A DNA stretch of 64,000 nt from Seiridium cupressi (taxonomy: Eukaryota > Ascomycota > Sordariomycetes > Amphisphaeriales > Sporocadaceae), in the NCBI GenBank assembly GCA_036674765.1, contig JARVKI010000008.1, forward strand, positions 372,001 through 436,000, in the 5' to 3' direction. A program made the translations under genes and the position numbers. Of the stretch, positions 20,285 through 31,940 are shown one piece after another. Position 1 is the stretch's first letter; every line of letters begins with the position of its first letter. The notes below the pieces were generated by a model. That model was not told where the DNA came from. It worked only from the letters and a program-made list of their open reading frames with translations, and did no database searches.

Positions 20285-22891
20285 ATGAATTTGTCAACGG
20301 GTCCAGGCTTCCACAATGGCAAAGCCGGTACAGAGCGCCAAGCTCATGAATCAGAAGAACTTATCGGATCGCATAGTATCTACAAATACGTGAGACTTGA
20401 GGAATCTCAGATGCGGCTGCTTACCCTGCTTCCAGGGAAGTTTCAGGATCCTATCAAATGCTCTATGAAAACTGTGGATAGTCTCGTGTTTGATTTACAA
20501 AGGGTCATTTGCGACAGTGACCCACCCGACGTAACATACGAGGCGCTTTCATATGTGTGGGCATCTGATGAGGACGATGTTGTTATTCGCATAGACAATG
20601 CGCAGTTCAAGATCACAGTCAACGTCAATCACGCCCTTCACTGCCTCAGACTGCCCGATGTCAGCAGAATCTTCTGGATAGATGCAATATGCATTAATCA
20701 AGAGGATTTGAAGGAGAAATCGGAGCAAGTTTGCATGATGGATCGGATCTACAGAAACGCGGAGACCGTGATTATTTACCTCGGCCCAGACGCTGATGAG
20801 AGTAATCTGGTGATGGAATATCTAAGCGTTGACGATTACGAGTTATTAAATGATGACGGCGAGCTCTTCACCGATCCCGGTCTGCGCATGGCCAAGGCCC
20901 AAGGAGGAGGTATGCGGCTATCGACAGAGTCTGAAAGAACATTCCTTGTCAACTATTTCATCCAGCGAGGTATAAACGAGGATCGCATAGCCCAAGCCGC
21001 ATATGCATTCTTTTGTCGCCCGTGGTGGACACGGATGTGGGTTATTCAAGAGGCAAAGCTCGCCAAACGCGATCCTGTTTGGTACTGTGGCCAGCAATGG
21101 ACTACGATGAGAAGGCTCCGCGAGCGGCTGCCAGCGCTACACAACTTTACCCTGATGAAAAAACAACCGGGTTACATATCCAAAGACGTGGTCCTGAACG
21201 CCAATCCACGGGGGAGGAGGAAACCGTATGGAGACCTGATGGCTTGGAGCCGAGCCGTTGAGTCCATATTTTTCACTGTTGACCCTGCATTGCCCAACCT
21301 CCATATCCAAAGTCTGTCCAAGTGGCTGGAATTTTGCACAGCACGACAAAGTACCGACGCTAGGGACCGCATCTTTGCACTTGTGTCGATGTTGAGTCCC
21401 ATTGCGAGACATGTATTGGTACCGGACTATTCTGAGTCAGTCCATCGTACGTTTCTTCACGCGACTGTGTTCATCTTGCTTTTCGAAGCTTGTACTCAAG
21501 TCTTTTCTCTCTACGGGTTTACCAGGGAGCGTGGGATCCCGTCATGGAGCTTAGACTTCACAAGACCGTTTCCAGGACTCCTAGCAGCCGAGTATTTTGC
21601 GGAGTATCAATCGGCCTATTGGTATACGAAACCACTCCAGGTCAGGGCAGACGGTACGAAATTGGTCCTGTCAGGAATTGACTTCGACGTTATCCATGTG
21701 GCTAGCAATACCGTCGAAGGTGCTTCCAACTTTGAGATTCTAGCTACAAGGCGAATGCGGCAGAGGATGCTGCTCGAATACCAGCACTTGCTCTCAAGGT
21801 TGAAACAACCTTCACCTGACTCGCTCCCTCTGCTCACGTCACCAGCCTACGATGATTATGGTGCAGCAAACAGCTATATCGCTGCGCTGCAGGGTCTCGA
21901 TGAGGATTATATGGAGATATTGAAGTCTATGGTCCGTTCTCGCGAAGAACTTCCCGGTGCTATCCACTTCAGTTGCGATATACTGAAAGGGATCGCGATG
22001 CATGTCGCTGTCTTGGCAGAATGTGCACGTTGCGAAGATTCTCAACGACATTGCAAGTCACCACCGGCTAGGACAATACGTCATCGAGCCTACTCTCGCA
22101 CTGTCATGAGCACCATGACCCAAGATTTCTTGGATGCCGCTGCGTTCGAGCTGTCAAAACTGCAGACTTTCATAGATAGCATTGAGATCGAAAGCGCAGA
22201 GATGAAATCCAGCATGCCAGTATCTGCAACATCTACAAACTCTGGCTTTGATTGCTCCCCTCTAAAGACCGCACTCAGCACAGCGCAATCTCGGGAGGAG
22301 CTCGACACAATGAAGACAATGGCAAAAGACATGGCGGATCTTTGCCACTCACTTATAGTGGATCACGTCAATTGCGGGACACTCTCACCGACAGATAGCA
22401 TCGACGAGACTGGGAAACGATTAGCTTTGGCCTATACTAATGCCAAGACATTCCTGCACCAAACGATAGCGAGTTGTACTTGCAGCGGTCGCAGTGAACG
22501 ACAAAATCACCGTAGCGAGATCGAAGCCCAACATCACGAGTTGTGCCAAGAGCAACTGATTTTCGATAAAGTGATCCAGTTCTCGAAGAAACGGAGAGAT
22601 GCCGAATCTATACCCGCTGAGGCATTAGCTTTCGTGCGGGATCGCACAGCTGTATTCATCACCGAGGCGAAGCTCATAGGCTTCTCCTTTCAGCATGAAC
22701 CTGGGTTCGAACAAGGTGATAAGCTGGTCCTACTGAATGAGTTTCAAGCACCTATGATATTGAGACAGGTAGACGGCGGTGATACGTTCAGAATCAAGGG
22801 CGCAGCTTACGTCCAAAGTCTCATTGACGTAGATTTTGAGAGCCTCGTCGAGGACGGCGTGCTCGAAGAACGACAATTCAGAATCCTATGA
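20285..22891 (+). CDS. HET-domain protein
   Basis: Single exon, 868 residues from the first ATG (an in-frame GTG lies 12 nt earlier). HET motifs: YEALSYVWA at residues 85-93, FWIDAICINQEDLKEKSEQV at 130-149, and DRIYRNAETVIIYLGPDADE at 153-172. The block WWTRMWVIQEAKLAK follows, then DARDRIFALVSML. The C-terminal half has no domain that I recognise until GDKLVLLNEFQAPMILRQ, the usual HET tail. Odd point: the invariant Gly of SYxWG is Ala here. Length is typical of large HET proteins. Role: allorecognition/programmed cell death trigger; partner unknown. Convergent with the unknown gene that ends at 23027. Confidence 0.9.
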   Translation: MNLSTGPGFHNGKAGTERQAHESEELIGSHSIYKYVRLEESQMRLLTLLPGKFQDPIKCSMKTVDSLVFDLQRVICDSDPPDVTYEALSYVWASDEDDVVIRIDNAQFKITVNVNHALHCLRLPDVSRIFWIDAICINQEDLKEKSEQVCMMDRIYRNAETVIIYLGPDADESNLVMEYLSVDDYELLNDDGELFTDPGLRMAKAQGGGMRLSTESERTFLVNYFIQRGINEDRIAQAAYAFFCRPWWTRMWVIQEAKLAKRDPVWYCGQQWTTMRRLRERLPALHNFTLMKKQPGYISKDVVLNANPRGRRKPYGDLMAWSRAVESIFFTVDPALPNLHIQSLSKWLEFCTARQSTDARDRIFALVSMLSPIARHVLVPDYSESVHRTFLHATVFILLFEACTQVFSLYGFTRERGIPSWSLDFTRPFPGLLAAEYFAEYQSAYWYTKPLQVRADGTKLVLSGIDFDVIHVASNTVEGASNFEILATRRMRQRMLLEYQHLLSRLKQPSPDSLPLLTSPAYDDYGAANSYIAALQGLDEDYMEILKSMVRSREELPGAIHFSCDILKGIAMHVAVLAECARCEDSQRHCKSPPARTIRHRAYSRTVMSTMTQDFLDAAAFELSKLQTFIDSIEIESAEMKSSMPVSATSTNSGFDCSPLKTALSTAQSREELDTMKTMAKDMADLCHSLIVDHVNCGTLSPTDSIDETGKRLALAYTNAKTFLHQTIASCTCSGRSERQNHRSEIEAQHHELCQEQLIFDKVIQFSKKRRDAESIPAEALAFVRDRTAVFITEAKLIGFSFQHEPGFEQGDKLVLLNEFQAPMILRQVDGGDTFRIKGAAYVQSLIDVDFESLVEDGVLEERQFRIL

Positions 22892-23026
22892 GGCATATCT
22901 GCGCATCGGGCCACAAGAAGCTCTTATACATGTTAGGAGGCTACCGATGGTCCATTTCTGAGTTACCATAGACAGTTGAATCTATGTGAGAAACAAAGTA
23001 TCATAAATATGTGAATCTCTCAGTCG

Positions 23027-25276
23027 TTAAGATACAGACACCCTACGAGGCAAGATAATATCAATCGCGGCGACAGGACCACTGTAAACTTGCAATGGGT
23101 GGTTCATGGCTAGCGGCCACAACGCCTCCAGGTGTTGGGCGTAAGAGGCAAGGAGTGCACTCAGGTCATCCCAGAGTAAGCTGCCCAAAATCCTGAGTGT
23201 GCCTTCGTAGCCGGGCGACTCACTCGGGCGCTTTGGTCCCTTAAGCGGATCGAAATTGGCTCCAACCGCACAGATGAACCCTTCGGCGTTACAGGCCTGG
23301 AGAAGCTCAGGTCGCGGACTGAGATACGACGCAACACTGGCTTCGTCCGCCAGAAGAAATATATCTGTTGTAAAATTGGATGGGAAGTCGTCACTCTCGG
23401 CGAATTCTCTGAATGAGCTGTGATTTCTTTATAGCCAGGACTCTGCCTAGAAGCTTCACAAGCGCACGCAAGATGCAACTTACCTCTTCAGCACCTCGAT
23501 ATCTGCGCAATCAATGCCAAGGTTTTTGGTATCAAGCCAGTACAGTTTGGAGCGCTGTCGTAGTTCATCGACTCCCATGAGTTCTGATCCCCAATCAGCT
23601 TGATCAGCGCCAAATCTTGCGCCGAAATTGTCCCATTCATCATCGGTGCAGGAGTGACAAGACCGATATACCTTTGCGACTCCGGAGGTTAGTAAAAGCC
23701 ATTTTGGGAAGTGGGTAACCTGTTTCAGGAGTAAGGTAATATGAGAAGGGGATATTTATCCTCCGAGAGTCGCTTACCACGAAGCCCCATTGTTCTACTT
23801 CTCGGAGCAAGGTTATCCAAGCCTCTTTTTCGTGTCTTACAGGCTCTCCGCGTAGTTCCTGTCGAATGACCTGCTGCACAGTATTTTGTAAACGTGGCGT
23901 CCTAGTTATCTGTTCAAGCGGGGACGTTTCGGGATTCCCTAGGCTCATTGCGACGTGATCACATTCCATCTTCATGATCAGGTGCCCGCGTCGCCTGTGA
24001 TAGTCCAAGTTGCGTCGCCTGATTTCCAGTGCAGGACGAAGCGGCTGAGTACGGTGGTTGTATCTTGGCCGCTGCTGTCCCACTTCGGAGCCGTCGTATA
24101 CATCCATCGGCATCAATATGGCATAGTCAGCCTGGGCGGAAAGCTCACATAGGTCTTGTTCCATGTCGTAGAGCCTCATCAATTCCTCATTGTAGCTTTC
24201 GCTTGTACTAGGAGGCGAGGTCACAAGCGCCTCTAATTGCTCGAGAACCATGCTTTTCATGTGATCCACATGGCTCAAGACCCAGCCATGCGACCGATTC
24301 ACCAAAACCGCGTACTTTGCGCGGATGTGCTGATGCCATTTCCTCGAGACTTCAACAGCAGGCTTTCCTTCAAGGGCGCGCTTCGAGTTCAAGGCATCCT
24401 CAAAAGTCCGCAAAACGCTGTCGATGAGAAGAAATGTTTCCTTCAGTGCAGCCTGGACAGCGTCGACGTTGAGATAAAGGAAGACGTTTACCACCATGCT
24501 GAGGATTCGACATGCTGCTGAGAAGTTCTTCGGATCGTCCAATTGTTTCTCCCGCCAGCGTCGCGTGGACAAGGGCATGATGCCCTCCCAGAGTCTGGCT
24601 TTCATTGCTTGCATTTCTTTTGAGATGATCTGCCCACGGTCCGAATCTTCCAATGATCCAATATGATGATAGATGCTATCTATAGGCACTGTTTCCTCGG
24701 CATTGAATGGAGAAGGTGCCCAGTCTGAGTATGCTTCGGTAAGCAGGAACCATTCATTCTCATCAAGAGGTTGGCTCACTAACTCTCCGGTAGGAAGAGG
24801 TGTGTGGCCCATCGCTGAGACGAGGAATTGACCAATGGTCTGATGCTCGAGTATTCGATCAGCTTTTGAGTTCATTAACATACGTTTTTGCGACCCAGGC
24901 CCGAGAATTTCCGGGGAAAGAGATGTTCAAACCTGGGAAACCTAGGAAGCAAATCTAACTTACCAACCCAAAGCTTTTTTGAGGCTGCAGCTACACCGGG
25001 GTGCCATTTATACCTCGGGACAAAATGCTCCGTAATGGACGGGGTGTTTCCCCTATCCACCAAATTGTCGCGGAATTTCTTTCTCACTTCTTTGCCAAGA
25101 ACATCGCCGAGGAGCTCGCTGAGATCTACCATGCTTGTTCTAATCGCGAGAGTCTTCTTCAACCTCGCTCTCGATCGCTCAAGATCGTCCAAGTCGTCCG
25201 ACTCGCTGCTCGAAATTAAGGTGCTACTGACGGTGCGGAGATACTTGCTGAGAGCCTCCGGCACGCTGGACCTCAT
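23027..25276 (-). CDS. protein of unknown function, 674 residues, convergent with a HET gene
   Basis: Four exons (25276..24964, 24862..23778, 23719..23484, 23417..23027); all three introns (101, 58, 66 nt) have consensus donors and exact phases, and splicing removes every stop. The frame is open upstream of the ATG at 25276, but only a TTG precedes it. The N-terminal 110 residues are charged, with possible helix (MRSSVPEALSKYLRTVSSTL). The middle is helical and Trp-rich; there is a REVEQWGFVVTHFPKWLLLT block and a YRSCHSCTDDEWDNFG motif near the third exon. I recognise no catalytic or binding motif, no signal peptide and no membrane segment. I have no family assignment. It ends 136 bp from a HET gene in tail-to-tail order. 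Confidence 0.75.
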
Positions 25277-26153
25277 CGCGACTGTCTCTTTCGCCTCCAC
25301 CCTCCTTTCTTCATGACGGTTCAAGCTGCCCGATATACGATTTGAGATCGACGTGTCGCTGATCAATTTTGCTCCTAGTGGACAAATTTTGGTGCCTTAG
25401 ATGGCCTTGAATGGTATGTGTACAGAAGAAATTTCCGGGGCTATGGTGTGAGAAGCTGAAGTCTTGCAAAGATTCGTCGAGCAAAGAGAAAGCTGACGTT
25501 AGGCGAGTTAGCGAGTAGCACTAGTCAGCATGACCGATTAGGTTAAATCGATACGGAGTTATCCAGGCTGTAAAGGTACATGTATATTATGTCTGACAGC
25601 GACTGCGCACCGTGCACGGTCCCCATTCAACGCATGTTCCTTCTTGTCTGCATGTCCACGGTTCCTGATGGATAGATAGTGCTGGGAGCTTGGGTTTGCT
25701 GAAGCCCATCTCAGGCATAGATAGTCCTGAGATTTACGAGTATCATATAAAATAAAAGGAGTATCAAACTGGACGCTATGTTTTCTCTTGTATTTTAAGA
25801 GGTGTATCATGTATTGGAGTAGATAGGCAAGCCTCGTGTGGTCACGAATGTGAAAGAATGCCTAAACGCGCATGCGGAGCCTTGTAGATAGATGTCTATC
25901 CACTTTGTGAGGCTGACCACTGCGGTACAAAATACATCGCCACAGTCCTTTGCATTATGAGGCCAATCACAGCCTGCTGCCGTATTGATGACAATGCAAA
26001 CCTACCTATTAGCACTATCAAATGCCCCGCTCCCGACGAGTATGTCAAGAAACACATCCGTTATCTGTTTCCCGACATTCGCTTTCGCGCTCAAAAGCTG
26101 ATGACTAGATCAACATCCAAGGAAAGCCAGAGGCCAAACCACGACAGCCCGGG
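25277..26153. other. divergent intergenic region
   Basis: Shared upstream region of the unknown gene (-) and the HET gene starting at 26154 (+). No coding similarity seen. Confidence 0.45.
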
Positions 26154-28679
26154 ATGTCCACATGCAAGATCTGTCGCAATCTGATCAATTCATCAAGCTC
26201 GGCACGGCTAGCATTAGATTTCGAGCCCCGGGAACTCATTCAAGCGAAAGAGTCGACGAGTTGCCTATTTTGCTGGGTATTGCTTGCAGGCATCCGGGAG
26301 TTTGAGGATCCAAATTGGTGCCTCGCGAAAGATGTTGCCCGTGTTGATGTGTATGGATTATCGACGTCTACTGATACTCTCTCTGCGGAACTATACTATA
26401 AGGACGACAGACCGAAACTAGTTGTCGAATTCTATCATGTATTAGACGGTTTGTCTGCTCGAACATCCAGCGACTTGCTATGTGTTTGCTTATAAGTTAC
26501 AGGGTATGGCTCCCGACGACCATGAGAGGCGGTGAGGTCAAAGCGACCGATCACGGGTCATCCACTAAACCATGATTCTATATCATGGGTCAAGTCGAAT
26601 CTGGATGCTTGTATGCTTACTCATGGATCGTGCCCGTTCACCCGCATCCAACTTCTTCCACATCGAACACTGCATCTATCAGATCTTGGCAAAGGCATGA
26701 TCGGCGTGAAATTAGTTGAGAATAAAGAAGGGGGCGCGACTGGTCAGTATGCAACTCTCAGTCATCGCTGGGGAAATCATCAAACCTGTATTACCACTGG
26801 CGACAATATAGAATTCCGGAAATGCGGTATTCCTTGGAGCACGATCCCGAAAACATATAGGGATGCCATGACTTATCGTCTCCAGCTGGGAATCAACCAC
26901 CTTTGGATCGATGCACTATGCATCATTCAAGATAGTGTCGAGGCTTGGCAACAGCAATCAGCTCAAATGGCTCAAACTTATCAGAGGTCATACATAACAC
27001 TTTCTGCGACCGCCGCGATCGACGATGAAGCTGGTTGCTTCCGACACAAACAAGCCACACCCAAAGGAAGTCTGGTCAGCCTTTTGGATCAAAGTCCACC
27101 AATCTATGTGCGTAGGAAGCTCTACCACTGGAAAGATCCTGTCGGAACTGGTTGCAGAGACAGATATCTGCTCCTTGTACGGGGTTGGGTATTCCAGGAG
27201 CGGGTTTTATCAGCAAGAACCCTCCACTTCTGTGAAGAGGAGCTCTTGTGGGAGTGCGCAGAAACCATTTGTTGTGAATGCAGTAGAGCTTCAGTCCGCC
27301 CAAGCATAAAACAGCAGTTTGCAGCGCCCCCAATGTTTGCTAATACCAAAGTCACTATCAGGAAAGCAAGGCCCAACGGTGATGACGACGATAGAGGACC
27401 CGAAAGCGACGAAGAGCGGGGAAATCAAGCGCATCGTTGGGAATATTACAAACAGAGCGAGAAAGAGGTCGAGAATCGAATACACGAGTTAGGAAGCTCG
27501 GCAGAAAAAGAGTTGATTGTTCGCCGCATTCGAGGCCTCGTTAACGCTAACCTAGAAGAAAAGAAGTGAGCTCTCCCGCTTGCTTCTCCTCCAAACTCAC
27601 AGAGACTCAGGAGTTTGGCATCAAATAGTCGAGCAATACTCTTCCTTAGATCTCTCAAGAATAACGGATCGTTTGCCCGCCCTTTCAGGACTCGCAGAGC
27701 GAATTGCACCGGGATCCCATCCTTACTTGGCAGGGTTGTGGACAGACACAATCCGTCTTGATTCATTGTGGAGGATTGACCAGATGACTGACGGTCATAA
27801 GAGACCGCCCGAACACTCAAACCCAACCTGGTCATGGGCGTCAGTCTCTTCAGGGGTAAAGTACTGGACAAGAGAAGAGCTGAAGGAGAACCTGTTCTAC
27901 ACTAGGCTGGATGTCCAAGATAGATATATTGGTAGGCCGGTAGGAAGCACTAGTATTCAAGCACACAGAAAACACCAGTATGATACCTGGAAAAGAACAG
28001 TTTCTCAGAAGAAAAAGGCCGTTGATAGGCAGAGACTATATCACTTAGAACTGGGCGAAGACTCTATTCCATCTACGACTATGGATGAAGACGCGACCAT
28101 CTCGACAACAACCAATTAGCTCGCCAACGGCTGGCCAATCGAGCTTGGCTTGACCAGTTGAGATCTGAGCTGCTCGATTGGTGTTTTCTTCAGCGAGCTT
28201 CCAGCTGACTTTATTTCGGTGACTCCACTGTGGCACACATCGGGTTGAATCCATTTGGCGAGGTTCAGGGGGCCGTCCTTGAAGTCAAAGGATATATGCG
28301 ACAGGCCCGATTGAAATACGTCAAGATAGACTCGACTGGCGAACGGGTTGCATCATGGAAATACAATCCATTCAAATACAAGCTCGACTTTGGGGGAAGT
28401 GCCGCGAGATGGGGGAAACGACGGAGAATCGACGATATTGAAATGCACTTTTATGCGGATTACATTCTATCTGACAGCGACAGTAGACACAAGGTTCCAG
28501 ATGGCGGTGAAGTACACTCGCTCGAGGTACTTGTGAATCTGTACCTAGTATTGAGGAAAGCAAAAGACCCCCAAGAATACGAGAGAATCGGCATCTTCAG
28601 AGCTCCGATGGTTTTGGTCCGATCTTATGGGGTGGACTTGATGGAAGGAGGTAAGCAGACCGAAGCAAGGCTCATTTGA
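26154..28679 (+). pseudogene. HET-domain protein, probably frame-broken
   Basis: Coding character persists in several frames. The first exon starts at ATG 26154 with MSTCKICRNL and a SCLFCWVLL motif, the N-terminus of the SHRWG-type HET subclass. The HET domain lies at about 26545-27565: YATLSHRWGNHQTC, INHLWIDALCIIQDSVEAWQ, TLSATAAIDDEAGCF, RGWVFQERVLSARTLHFCEE. A C-terminal segment at 27603-28119 carries HSNPTWSWASVSSGVKYW, and a further one at 28230-28679 carries NPFGEVQGAVLEVKGYM. The join near 26450-26545 can be made with an intron but no strong acceptor. The join at 27566-27602 would be only 37 nt. Around 28090-28250 frames change twice without splice sites. Intact with odd introns is possible, but a decaying gene fits better. 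Confidence 0.65.
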
Positions 28680-29531
28680 CCATGTATTACGAAGTGTTCA
28701 TAAATCGCAGCGACAATACTTCGTGTCACGAAATACATCTTAGAATATTTGTTTAGCGATACCCTTAATCATGGACTTGCGCTCCCTTGGGCATACCGAA
28801 ACGTTAATAACTAATTCATCCCGGCAGTCTTGGAACAATTCTGAGTTTCTATACAGACGATATTGATGGCGTACGCAGTGAAACTATTGATAGGACACTC
28901 CTGATGTAATGTCACTTCGCTAATGGTCGAAAACGGAGTAGGTGCCGCTCATATCTCAGCGTGGCATCCCAAACCAGGCGGCGCCATTGTGAATGTGACT
29001 GACCGTGAGTTACAAAGAACGTCTGCGCTGTGTATGAAGGCTTTTCCTCTCGAGATTCCTCCATAGCAGTCCTAATTCATCAGCCGATTTCGGTAAGTCT
29101 CGATAAACGGCTAAAGGCATATGGGCGATGGCTATCATATAGACTGCGACTATGTAATAGTTTCGGCCACTGTGAAGGGGACTCGGTCGATACTTGCTTA
29201 GATGTGGCTAAGTTTGCCACATGAGGAAGCATGATTTATTCTTCTCGAGTCCATCCCGACTGGAGACCCAGCGTTCTACGCTTAACGAAATCGGGTTAAC
29301 TACGAGCCAAGATGTTCAGTGCTGGTGCCGGTAAGGGTGTCAGAGTGGAGGACTTCCTGCCACGTGACTGAGCTTTAATTTCCCCTCAGCCAGTCTACCT
29401 AACCCGGAGAGGAATGTCCCCCTGCGCTGACCTGCTTGTACAACAGGGAGGACCAATCATCTACGAGTCGTGCAAATGGCAAAACTCTGCGACCGACTTA
29501 TTTGATCGTGACGTGATCAGGCCGCGCTGTT
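28680..29531. other. intergenic, no gene recognised
   Basis: 3' flank of one HET gene and promoter of the next. Short frames only. Confidence 0.45.
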
Positions 29532-31940
29532 ATGAAAGACATCTCCCTTCAACTTCTTGAGCGAATACATACGATGTCTAACATACATTATGGCATAATT
29601 TTGGAGCCCTATACATACAAGCCGTTGTCCGTAGTGTCCAACATCCGGGTCCTGGAACTGCATCCGGCTAGAGATGAAACTACGCCACTCCGGTGCAGTC
29701 TGATCGAGACACGCATCTCAGACAAAAACGTCTACAAAGCTTTATCCTACACTTGGGGTACTTCTGTTTTCCCGCGAGTTTTGCATGTGGACAACGATGG
29801 TATTTTGAGAATCACGGGAAACCTTGATACAGCCCTCCGAAGGCTATGCGATTACCGAGACCCTATAGAGCTATGGGTTGATGCTGTTTGTATTGATCAG
29901 CAAGATGAAGAGGAAAAATTTGAACAAATTCGATTCATGCACCAGATCTATCAAAATGCGGCCACGGTTTTGGTTTGGCTTGGGAGCTTCGGCGAAGACT
30001 CTCTGAAGCTATTGCATGATCACACAAGGCGGATTTCTTCGCAGACGGAGTCGAAGAGCAGCCTTCGTGAGGGTGGCAAGTTAGGATTTGCGATCCAGAC
30101 AATTTTATCGCTCCCCTGGTTCCGACGAAGATGGGTTGTGCAAGAAGTGGTGCTGAATGTCAACGTCAAGTTCATTTGTGGCGATGCCGAAATCGAGTGG
30201 ATGGCACTTGGGAGGCTGGTCTCGGATATTCTCCCGTTGTACCAAGGATATGATGTTGTGGTTTCTACCAACCGCGAAGTGCTACAATCAGTGACCCAAA
30301 TGTTCCACCTCTGGCAACGTTACGCCCTCATGAAGGGCAGGAGCGGAGGAACATGCGGCATAGTCCATCTCCTAGAGTCATTCCATTTTCTACAATGTCA
30401 TGACCCGAAAGACTACCTCCACACTATTTGCCGATTAGCTGAAGATATCGATCTCGGCATGAGCTTCGAAGAAGACAGTCATTGGACTGGACTCGACCAC
30501 TACAGGGGACGAAAGCGACTCGATGCTGCGAAATACGGAACCTTAGATGCGCAACATTACTCTACTTACTCTAAAAGAAGTTCAGAAACGATGATTGTGA
30601 TTCAATTTGACTATCGAATTCCACTTCAAGAGGCTTTCGTTGACTTTGCTTATAAGTTGGCAAACCAAGGACTGCTTGACTGGGTACTTTCACAACGTCT
30701 TGCACGAACGAAACCAGACAGCATGGCGTGGCCTTCGTGGGTACCCATGTGGAATTATGGAATATTGCGTAGTGCCAGTCTGATAGGAACAGTGGAGAGC
30801 AATATTTTGCCACGATCTCGAAACCGTCTGCTAAGCTGCGTATCAAAGGCGATTGGACCATGGACTGCAAGAATGAGCCACACGATATTGCCTGCATATC
30901 GATACACTGAGCCGCTACAGGTATCAATGAAAGAAAACATGCAGGACCTTCCCATGAAGGGGGTTGCGCAAAACGAGAGTAATAGTCACACAAGTCACAC
31001 CAGTTATAAGCGAGGCGACGATAGGCTTCCATGGGAGATACGCTGGAGAAGCACCACTTTGCCAAGCTCCTTTGATGATACAGATCAAGTGGCATGGCTT
31101 CAAATCGCGTACCAGAACCTTCTAGAGCAGTTCAGGCAGATGGCGCAGAGTTTCATGACACCAGGGGAGAGTCTGGCTTCTTATCTTGAGACATTGTTGC
31201 TCCAGACACTGTTGAAGATATTGATCGAACCACTACAGACTGCTGATGCGCAGATTGACAAAATTGAGCCTGCAAATGGTCTTTTCTACCCTGTTGCGGA
31301 CTCAATGCAGTATGTTGAGCCTTTTCAATCTTTGGCCCGAACGATTGAGGGCATTTGCCGTGGGTGCTACCCTTTGAAAGCTGCCATGGATACAACTATG
31401 AAGGCCGCTTTCAAGGTTTTGGGTTCGCAGTGTTTATTTGTAGCGGAGTATAGGTCATTCGAAGACAGTTCGCCTGCATTACCGGCTGTACATATAGGGG
31501 TGGCTCCTAGGGATATTGCCAAAGGCGATAAAATACTCAGCGATGGGAATACTAATGTCCGCACCGTCGGCATACGGACTGGCTTCATTTTCCGGGGAGA
31601 TGACGATACTACAGTAAAAGATATGCTTTTGACGGAAGATGATATTTTGAAGAAGACAGAAGTCCTTAAACCACGGCGCCCAAGAAACAGGCCAGGGGAA
31701 GAGACACACTCTCATTTTCACCAAGAGGAAGGCACATCTGAAGGAATTGAGTTCTTCAGTGGCACGTATGTACTTAGGGATGGTTCTGAGAGTATTTCGA
31801 CAAGACGCGGTTATGTCTATGAGGTTATTGGACACTGCCTTCTGGTAACCCCGGACTTCAGTACTGTGTGGTCATATCATACACCAATGTTAAGGTTCTG
31901 TGAAGCTCGCGTTAAGGCGGTCGTTTTCTACTTGAAATGA
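29532..31940 (+). CDS. HET-domain protein
   Basis: Single exon, 802 residues from ATG 29532; a second in-frame Met at residue 15 is an alternative start. Complete HET signature: YKALSYTWG ending at residue 76, LWVDAVCIDQQDEEEKFEQI at 114-133, HQIYQNAATVLVWLGSFGED at 137-156, then RRRWVVQEVVLNVNVKFICG. The C-terminal third has no recognised effector domain. Within it TGFIFRGDD and, near the end, RRGYVYEVIGHCLLVTP may correspond to the HET tail. Codon use and length look intact. Third HET gene in 12 kb on this strand; likely part of an allorecognition gene block. Confidence 0.9.
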   Translation: MKDISLQLLERIHTMSNIHYGIILEPYTYKPLSVVSNIRVLELHPARDETTPLRCSLIETRISDKNVYKALSYTWGTSVFPRVLHVDNDGILRITGNLDTALRRLCDYRDPIELWVDAVCIDQQDEEEKFEQIRFMHQIYQNAATVLVWLGSFGEDSLKLLHDHTRRISSQTESKSSLREGGKLGFAIQTILSLPWFRRRWVVQEVVLNVNVKFICGDAEIEWMALGRLVSDILPLYQGYDVVVSTNREVLQSVTQMFHLWQRYALMKGRSGGTCGIVHLLESFHFLQCHDPKDYLHTICRLAEDIDLGMSFEEDSHWTGLDHYRGRKRLDAAKYGTLDAQHYSTYSKRSSETMIVIQFDYRIPLQEAFVDFAYKLANQGLLDWVLSQRLARTKPDSMAWPSWVPMWNYGILRSASLIGTVESNILPRSRNRLLSCVSKAIGPWTARMSHTILPAYRYTEPLQVSMKENMQDLPMKGVAQNESNSHTSHTSYKRGDDRLPWEIRWRSTTLPSSFDDTDQVAWLQIAYQNLLEQFRQMAQSFMTPGESLASYLETLLLQTLLKILIEPLQTADAQIDKIEPANGLFYPVADSMQYVEPFQSLARTIEGICRGCYPLKAAMDTTMKAAFKVLGSQCLFVAEYRSFEDSSPALPAVHIGVAPRDIAKGDKILSDGNTNVRTVGIRTGFIFRGDDDTTVKDMLLTEDDILKKTEVLKPRRPRNRPGEETHSHFHQEEGTSEGIEFFSGTYVLRDGSESISTRRGYVYEVIGHCLLVTPDFSTVWSYHTPMLRFCEARVKAVVFYLK

